Assembly (NCBI GenBank): GCA_024734495.1
Contig: JALMQS010000128.1
Location: forward strand, 17,601,079 to 17,665,078
From: Forficula auricularia
Taxonomy: Eukaryota; Arthropoda; Insecta; Dermaptera; Forficulidae
DNA length: 64,000 bases
Reading direction: 5' to 3'
The notes below the pieces were generated by a model. The model ran no database searches, was not told the DNA's origin, and saw nothing but the letters and a program-made list of their open reading frames with translations. The translations under genes and the position numbers were made by a program. This document shows, piece by piece, positions 57,660 through 64,000 of the stretch; positions within the stretch are counted from its first letter, which is position 1; each line of letters begins with the position of its first letter.

Positions 57660-57840
57660 GAAATTCGACTCTCCCCAAAATAATCATTCAAGTAAAATTC
57701 TAATACGATTTTTGATTTGGAGGAAAAGGATTATATATAATTTGTCAATATTATTTAGTTTACGAGCTTCAATACTCTGACAAACGGACAGTAGCGAAAC
57801 CAATAGGATCTCGTTTTACTTTTGAATAGAATCCAAAAAA
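57660..57840 (-). repeat. Dispersed repeat, family G fragment
   Basis: Shares 'gacaaacggacag', 'gatctcgttttacttttgaa' and 'tagtttacgagct' with 42120-42240 and 37380-37450. Family with no recognised termini. Confidence 0.4.
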
Positions 57841-58088
57841 AACCTTTTATTTCAAAATATATTAATTAAAGATTACACCCAAAAAGTCCCCATACTCTTA
57901 TGATCAAAAAGTTGGGCGTTTTTATCTTGAAATTTAATTAAAATAAATTCCACGCCTTTTACTCATTTTTTGGGGTATCGAAGAAAAAATTATTTTATCT
58001 TTTTTAAAGCATTCTGAAATTAAAGAATGTTTTTAAAAAGACTTTCTAATTATTTTAATTTTAAATTAATTGATTCTATATACATATA

Positions 58089-58316
58089 GGAATCGGATTA
58101 GCCGAGAGCTTAAAGACACTAGCCTTCTAAGCAGGAGTCCCGGGTTCGAGTCCGAGTCCCTGCACTGATATTTGACCGGCTATAATCTGATTCCTAGTCA
58201 CCAATCCGTCTGGCAAGCGTGGTGACTTAATGCCAACCCCCTTCCATTTGATGGAAGAGGCCTATATTCAGCAGTGGATTGTCGCTATCGACAGGCTGAT
58301 GATGATGATGATGATG
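58089..58316 (+). mobile_element. tRNA-derived SINE (type S2) with RTE-like (GAT)n tail
   Basis: Exact 11-bp TSDs ATATACATATA at 58078-58088 and 58317-58327; 228 bp. Head: GGATTAGCCGAGAGCTTAAA (A box region), CTTCTAA anticodon-like loop, GGGTTCGAGTCC B box. Core: TTTGACCGGCTATAATCTGA, shared with 54370-54395. The 3' end reads GAAGAGGCCTATATTCAGCA, GTGGATTGTCG and AGGCTGATGATGATGATG. That end resembles the 3' terminus of RTE-type LINEs of insects, which would explain mobilisation by such a LINE (inference). The type S2 copy at 53604 has a different 3' end. Confidence 0.9.
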
Positions 58317-58330
58317 ATATACATATATAC

Positions 58331-59113
58331 CAGTGGCGTGCGGTCCATCGATGCTGTGGCGCATCTCTAAAATTTCAAACATTTTCATAAATATATAGGG
58401 TCGACTTCAAAATTTAAAGAGTATCTTTAAATTTTCAAATTATTATTCGTTATTTCAAACATTTCTATAAAAAACATTTTTTCTTTTGAAAAGTATATTA
58501 GTTCTCGAAATGAAATAAAATTGTTGCATAGTTTCAAGGGGCAAATAAAATGAATGATTTTTCTGAAAAGGGCGCCGATTGAAGGTTTCAAGTCCCTGCC
58601 TGGTATGTATTCAAGGATGTCAAAGACAACCCCAAACGAGTTTTAGTCGAATAAAAATTGTTCTCGCTGAGGAACTATTAAAATAACAAGAATACAAAAA
58701 AGGAATAAATAAAGATGATTCGAGAATCTTCAAACTAATATATTTCTAAGAACTCTCAATATATAAGATCGGAAATAACTAAGAGCGCTATATAGACAAG
58801 TCATAGCTTGCTTATAGCAGTAGAATTAAGAGAAATTGAAGATTTTCTTATAGGACAGGGAGATTCATTGTAGAAGATGGTAAATTTACATCTTAGGGAC
58901 TGTGGAATTTAAGTCAGAAGATTTAATTTCTGACTCGTACCCTTCCTCACACAAAGCAGTGTCCGTTTGGGGCAAAATATATGTTTAAAAATTCTAATGT
59001 TAAATTTGAAAAATAACGAAAATTTGCAATAAAAAAAAAGCGAAGATTAAAATAGAATTTCAAAAAATGAAGTGAACAGCATCCCCTGGTTGAAAAGTCA
59101 CCAACCGCCACTG
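58331..59113. mobile_element. Non-autonomous hAT element, 783 bp
   Basis: Exact 8-bp TSDs ATATATAC (58323-58330, 59114-59121). The ends are CAGTGGCGTGCGGTCCA and, on the minus strand, CAGTGGCGGTTGGTGA. It is inserted in the A/T-rich flank next to the 3' TSD of the SINE at 58089; the two TSDs overlap by 5 bp. Since that SINE TSD is intact, the hAT probably arrived after the SINE. No transposase frame. Confidence 0.85.
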
Positions 59114-59694
59114 ATATATACATATAGAGTATATAATTAATAACTTCCGGCTTATTAGATTATAGGAGGATACACTTTTATATTATAAAATAATTTATAT
59201 AGGAAATAAATTCAATTAATTTAAAATGAATAGAGTAGAAAATAATACTATATGTTAATAAAAATTTCCATTTTATCATCGTCATTCTATGTAATTTTTA
59301 TATACATAAATATATCTATAATATTAAAACACAATTAAAATATAATTAAACATTTCTAATTTAATATTAGTTGGTCAAATTAATCTCGATAGAGATGCGT
59401 TATTTAATTAAAGTGGGGAGGATGAAATGGTTTGAATTTCAAATCAGTTGGAATGAATAAAATTAATTGCATGTTTCCTAATGATCTTATCAAATGTTTT
59501 GAAGTATATCTAGACTAAAAATGTTCATTTCCATAGGTAATTTAAAATATAGCAGCCTTCTCTTTGAGTGTGTTCACCTTTTGAGATTCTTTAAATTCAA
59601 AAAAGTAAAATTTTCTTTTTTAATTTGAGGTGAAACTATACGATAGTTTTATGAAAATAGAAATTGTGTTAAAAATATTCGCGTTTGTCTAGGA
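59114..59694. other. No gene seen
   Basis: AT-rich; no supported feature. Confidence 0.45.
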
Positions 59695-59770
59695 CAGTGA
59701 TTTTTAAGCTTTTTTCATTCGCGACCCCATTTTGAGGGAGAAATTCTTTGCAGTCCCATATTATATAGAT
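59695..59770 (+). mobile_element. hAT-type left end
   Basis: CAGTGATTTTTAAGC then 'cattcgcgacccc', the usual hAT terminus plus 'GCGACCCC' subterminal motif. No right end is found before 60069. Confidence 0.4.
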
Positions 59771-60069
59771 ATATGATATAAACTATCATTTTTACTAGCA
59801 AATCATAAATAAATTTATTTTGAATCAAATCTTTAATAAACATATAGCTATTAGGTATAATAATTTCATTATTTAATAAAACTACATATTTACAATTACT
59901 AAAATTAAATATTAATCAAATGGATCTCTTGTTTCTTAAGAAATAAAGAATCAAACAGGACTAAGACCAGGGACCCACCCCCCACAGAGAGGCAATCCGA
60001 AAATGGAATCAACCTACAGGTATGTACGCGGCATGTTTTTAAAGTAAGTATCGTTTTGAAATAAAAAAA

Positions 60070-60682
60070 AAAAGTATACTTTTCATAACAATTTTATTTT
60101 CACATGAAAGCCTGTACCTTAACCAACATTTCGACATAGTTTCCACCAATATTAAGGCATTTATTGTATCTTTCCACGAGCTTTTGTATTCCCTCCTCCA
60201 AGAAGTCTGCCGCCTGATTGAATATCCACTGTAACTTTCGATAATTTAGTCGTTTGGGCACAATTACATAAAGAACACGTCTTGGCATTAGAGGAAACAA
60301 ATCAGATGGTAGTCAAATGGGTTAAAACATATAAAGATGGCCGCACGAAAATTCATGACGAGGAACGAAATGGGCGACCTTCTGACATTACTGAAGATTT
60401 GGTGCATAAAGTTGACGAAAAAGAGAGAGAACAGACGGCTTACGATTTCGTCGTTATTTGATTTGTCTCCTCAATGTCAAGAGGTGTTCTTTATTCAATT
60501 GTGACTGAACGACTAAATTATTGAAAGTTTCAGAGGATGTCCAATCAGACGGCAGACTTCTTTGAGGTGGGAATACAAAAGCAGGTGGAAAGATACAATA
60601 AATGCTTTAATATTGGTGGAGACTATGTCGAAGTGTTGATTAAGGAACAGGTTTAAAATTGTTATGAAAAGTATACTCGTTT
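60070..60682. mobile_element. Mariner derivative with inverted duplication, catalytic core deleted
   Basis: The ends AAAGTATACTTTTCATAACA and, on the minus strand, ACGAGTATACTTTTCATAAC form TIRs. The plus frame (about 60312-60656) encodes a mariner N-terminal piece (VKWVKTYKDGRTK, HDEERNGRPS, TEDLVHKVDEK). Via SRGVLYSIVTERLNY it leads straight to the mariner C-terminus (NQTADFFEVGIQKQVERYNK, CFNIGGDYVE). The whole DD34D catalytic core is missing. On the left, the minus frame 60300-60100 repeats the second half (RRVLYVIVPKRLNY, then NQAADFLEEGIQKL) in inverted orientation with the same deletion junction. The left end of the element is therefore an inverted copy of its right end. Confidence 0.85.
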
Positions 60683-61061
60683 TTTTTTTATTATTATTAT
60701 TTCAAAACGGTACTTTGAAAATATGCCTCGTATTTGTGTTTTATTTTTATTTATTTCAGTTTTCGCACCATATAACACATTTTCCAGATAAATGTTTCAA
60801 ATGTCACAGCCTCAGCATAAAACCGACCAAAAGAATTGTAAATGAGATAGAAAACGATCTTATTTTATCGATTTCCTCTATCTGAAGATTCACGGTGTCT
60901 GTTTAATATAAGAAAATAGTATTTCAATTAAGAATTTCGTAGTAAAATCAATTTCTTCTCTATAATAGGTATACGGTTTTTTTTCAGTGAACAACCTCAT
61001 TGATTTCTCCTTATGAACTTTTATATTCTATTCCTAGTCTTTATCAAAGTCCGTGAATATT
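60683..61061. other. No gene seen
   Basis: AT-rich; the 73-codon frame at 60664 begins in the mariner end and has no domain. Confidence 0.45.
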
Positions 61062-61540
61062 TTTACTTTATCCAATGCGAAGCATGGGAGAAAGTATTGG
61101 AATCGCTCTCGCGGCAAGCGCGACTTCAAAGGGTCCTCAGGTAAAGACTACGGAACCCATAGACTCAATTAAGCTCACAAATTGAAGTATTCAATGAGAT
61201 TGAATTTTAGCACGTGACGGTTTTGCCAAAAATTACCTGGAATCTCGTCGAGAGGCCAAAAAGTGCCATTTTTTTTGGAAGTGCGTGGGGATGGATGGAT
61301 GTATGTGTGTTATCGTTTTTTTCGTCCACGATTTTTTCCACACCTTTGCGCTGATTGAAATGAAATTGAAAACCTATCATTAGTTTAACAACATGAAGCG
61401 CTGATTAGTTTTTGGTACATATCGGTCCACAAACATTAGTACTTTATTTCAGTACTTTTTTAGTTTTTTCTAAATATCTTGAAAATGACTTAACCAATTT
61501 TGATGAAATTTAATATCCTAATTAAGTACCTTGGGAGCCA
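61062..61540 (+). repeat. Dispersed repeat, family G, longer copy
   Basis: Begins 'actttatccaatgcgaagca', the reverse complement of 42275-42294, followed by a less AT-rich 450 bp with 'ctcgcggcaagcgcgac' and a GATG/GTAT-rich run. No protein domain is seen. The start matches a repeat common to three places in the window. Confidence 0.4.
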
Positions 61541-61818
61541 CAAAAAAGGTTAAATAAAGTTTTTAGTAAAATCATATTTTAAAGTACATTACTCTATAGT
61601 AAAACATAACTTTTTTTAATTTTAAATTCTTTAAAATTTATTCATTTGATCGTTTTAATATAGCTCATTTAACCTAACTTAAGTAAGAATGGTTAGGCTT
61701 CTCTCTGTGAAATGGTAAAAATTTGGGAGGAAATTTTATAAGTAACCATAGCAACCGCGTTGTTTTCTTATCAGTTACCAAGCTTGAGTTGTTTACCAAA
61801 AAAGAATTTATTCTTTTT

Positions 61819-62185
61819 GATTTTAAGTCGATTTTTCCACGTTTTCAGTAGAGGTTACCATTAATAGTCAAAACATCAAAAATGGAATGCAATAAGGTTA
61901 TTCCTCTAGTATTAGATAAGAATTGATCGTTATTTTTGATTTTAAGCCGAATCTTCCATGTCTTCAGCAATGGTTACCAATAATAATCGAAGCGTCAAAA
62001 ATCTAATGTTGAATTGTTATTCCTCGAGTATTAGATGAGAATCGATGGCTATTTTTTATTTTAAGTCGATTCCTCCATGTCTACAGCAATGGTTACTAAT
62101 AATAACCGAAATGTCAAAAATCCAATATAGAATGGTTATTCCTCGACTATTAAATGAGAATCGATCATTATTTTTGAATTAAAGT
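61819..62185. repeat. 119-bp tandem repeat, about 3 units
   Basis: Units start at 61819, 61938 and 62057, and a fourth breaks off after 62176; the period is 119 bp each time. Landmarks in each unit are 'attttaagtcga', 'tccatgtcttcagcaatggt', 'taataatcga', 'gtcaaaaat' and 'ttattcctcgagtattagat'. The units differ from one another by about 10-15 % by eye, so the array is not recent. No frame runs through it. Confidence 0.75.
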
Positions 62186-62649
62186 CAACATGAACTGCAA
62201 ATTGCAAGTGATATCTGATTAATAATAAAGGAATAAACATATTATTTTTTTATTGTTAAAGAATAAATAATTAATATATCCAATACACACCAAGCCAGCA
62301 AAAAATATTAATATTTCAAATGAATTTGGATAAAGTTTAGCAACGATCCGTTGCAGTTTATTTTTAATACAATTCACATTAAAAATTCTATGATCGAATG
62401 ATTAGGAAGGACCCTTAAAAAAATGTAAATTTCATCAAAAAAGCCAGTCTCTCTATTAACATAAAAATTAAGTAATCAGAGGCTCTTATTTGAACAAACG
62501 AGTCGAAATAATTTTGAAAACCATTACAAGACAATTAATATGTAAATGTAAGTCCGAAAGGTGAATGAAGTAGGACGGAAATGATCTTTGTTGGTTAGTC
62601 GGAAACGAAACGAGCCGTGGGCGGTTCTGGAAAATCCTCCTCCGATTGG

Positions 62650-62995
62650 ATTGCTCGATGTTTACCAGCTCATGAAGTTGCGTTTGTTCTGAAATCGAAG
62701 AGGAAAGCCACCGTTGCAACTTTCGTTTCCCACTCGACGAATGATCTCATGAAGGGAGGTGGCAAATTTCAAAAGTGATTCAATTCCAGTTCCTTCCTCA
62801 AGGTCCTCTGAAGCTGGAGCTGCTGGCTGCTCTTTCATTAACCAACAGCCCATGATGGGAACCCATTTCCCATAACTCTTTCTCTTTCTACCCCAAGCAA
62901 GATTTATACGATCATTATTATATGAACGTAGTAGTACAACATTTGAATAATTTATATCAGGATGATTCAATTTGAAAGAAATATCACTTCTACAT
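62650..62995 (-). CDS. Candidate exon of an unrecognised, peptide-precursor-like protein
   Basis: The minus strand is open from about 62995 to the stop at 62662-62664, with balanced codon use unlike the AT-rich surroundings. There is no ATG at its start (the first listed codon, 62970, is TTG), so it would be a downstream exon. In order it encodes a hydrophobic/polar lead (NVVLLRSYNNDR), NLAWGRKRKSYGKW with dibasic sites and a Gly before Arg-Lys-Arg (as in amidated peptides), an acidic spacer (PAAPASEDLEEGTG) and a C-terminal helix-like part (LLKFATSLHEIIRRVG), then FPLRFQNKRNFMSW. No family is recognised; a second Cys pair (MGCW, ESCN) is present. Possible donor GT near 62665. A chance frame remains possible. 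Confidence 0.35.
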
Positions 62996-63619
62996 ATTCA
63001 CTTTACTTGATTAACTAGCATGTTAAGAAATTAGCCAAGCAAATTTTATATAGGCACATCAATGACTATTAAAAAGTAAATAAATAATTTAAAACCCACT
63101 TTGAAAATGTTGAAACGTGCGGACTGGAAAATGTTTGGAATTGCTGAAAATGAATCTGGTTTTCGGTCAAAACAAATTTCTTTAATATAAAATATGGTCT
63201 AGAGTATTTTTTTCATAGTTATTTATTTATTTTGTGATAAAATATCTCGAAAATAATTTATCAAACTTGGATGGTGCAAAGCCGTAGTACCCCCCCATAT
63301 CGTATATTTTAATAAAATAAAAGTTAAGCGAAATTATGTAAATAATCTTATTGGCAAAGGTATATATTTAAGTTCAATTTTTTTCTTTTTAACTGGGAAC
63401 CTAAATGTTTATACAAAGATGAAACTTCTAATAATACCGGCTTGAGAATATTATAACTTGGTTAATTATAACGGGGGCAAGAAAAAATACTATCTAATAT
63501 CTTGGCGTTGATAGGAACCTTCCACACATTTTCTTTGATTCTAGTTAATTGGAATTCAGTGATAAAATATGTTGTCAATATATTGTATATCCTAGAATGG
63601 TCAGATTACTTCTGTAGAC
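62996..63619. other. No gene seen
   Basis: AT-rich; would be upstream intron or flank if 62650-62995 is an exon. Confidence 0.4.
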
Positions 63620-64000
63620 AAAGCTGATTCATGCAAGCTTGACTTTCTCTTCTAGACCTGACGATATTTTAAGTCCACTCAACTTCTTAAGCTAGACTTG
63701 AATTCACCCTTTCTAGAATCTATTATGAGGGGCCTCCAAGTATTTTCTTGCTACTCAGGAGAGAACAATTTGACCTTAACTTCTATTCTCTAGCTCATCA
63801 TGAAACCGCCTCGCTCTTTCCCTCTAATATAGATACTACCATGGTATTTTTTCTGACAATTTTAAGACGATAATCTCCCAAAAAACCTCATTGGTAAAAA
63901 ACTCTCCATTCAATGTCAAAAAAGCAAAGAATCAACTAACGCATTCGCCAACTCACCCTTTATCCTTATGACTCGGTTTGCCCTCCGTCTTTCCCGCGAC
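63620..64000 (+). pseudogene. LINE ORF2 C-terminal scrap running off the window
   Basis: Plus-strand homology to the LINE family. 'ttctctagctcatcatgaaa', 'cgctctttccctctaatata' and 'gatactaccatgg' correspond to the SLAHRRDVSALSLFYRYYHG segment of the 11686-12478 copy. 'cattcgccaactcac' and 'tatccttatgactcg' correspond to its FANTYIPMTSR. It is heavily diverged and continues past 64000. Confidence 0.6.

Noticed and set aside
58296..58319. CRISPR-like or regulatory (GAT)n repeat
   Set aside because: It is a short microsatellite tail of a SINE.

Overview
The window looks like repeat-dense, clearly AT-rich intergenic or intronic DNA from an invertebrate, most likely an arthropod. The evidence is the mobile-element mix: a jockey/CR1-like LINE, BEL/Pao, mariner, pogo-type and hAT elements, tRNA-derived SINEs, and a SINE tail ending in (GAT)n like the 3' ends of arthropod RTE-type LINEs. 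I cannot place it more precisely. I see no convincing complete host gene. Almost every open frame is short and is either noise or part of a mobile element. One minus-strand frame near 62.65-62.99 kb has the look of a real exon, possibly of a peptide precursor.

Layout. 0-5 kb: a perfect palindrome with a tRNA-like T-arm, hAT ends, and an old LINE scrap. 5-8 kb: a TTAA-flanked MITE and a 5'-truncated LINE with a broken reverse transcriptase. 9-16 kb: an old dispersed repeat, a second LINE copy on the minus strand, LINE scraps, and a 189-bp near-perfect palindrome whose loop is a T-arm. 16.9-21 kb: large inverted repeats carrying hammerhead-ribozyme-like motifs. 23.2-26.9 kb: a decayed BEL/Pao retrotransposon on the minus strand (gag, zinc knuckles, protease, start of pol, primer site, probable LTR). 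28.5-31.6 kb: a pogo-type MITE, the second TTAA MITE and a SINE with an exact target-site duplication (TSD). 33.6-40.6 kb: a hammerhead-like motif inside 36-bp inverted termini, several hAT-type elements, the second pogo copy and a TIR MITE. 47-50.3 kb: a 65-bp-arm palindrome, a direct repeat pair and a split hAT-like transposase relic. 52.4-55.2 kb: an insertion stack (old repeat, then SINE, then hAT) plus another SINE. 56.5-60.7 kb: a 605-bp foldback, a SINE abutting a hAT with exact TSDs, and an inverted-duplicated mariner derivative. 61-64 kb: a 119-bp tandem repeat, the candidate exon and a LINE scrap running off the edge.

Two themes stand out. First, there are many palindromic (foldback) units, three of them with arms 98-100 % identical although the surrounding repeats are decayed. 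Second, hammerhead-ribozyme-like cores (CTGANGA, stem II, GAAA with a very short stem III) recur in or next to these palindromes, and T-arm/B-box sequences recur in a different palindrome family. The exact TSDs allow the insertion order to be read in several places.
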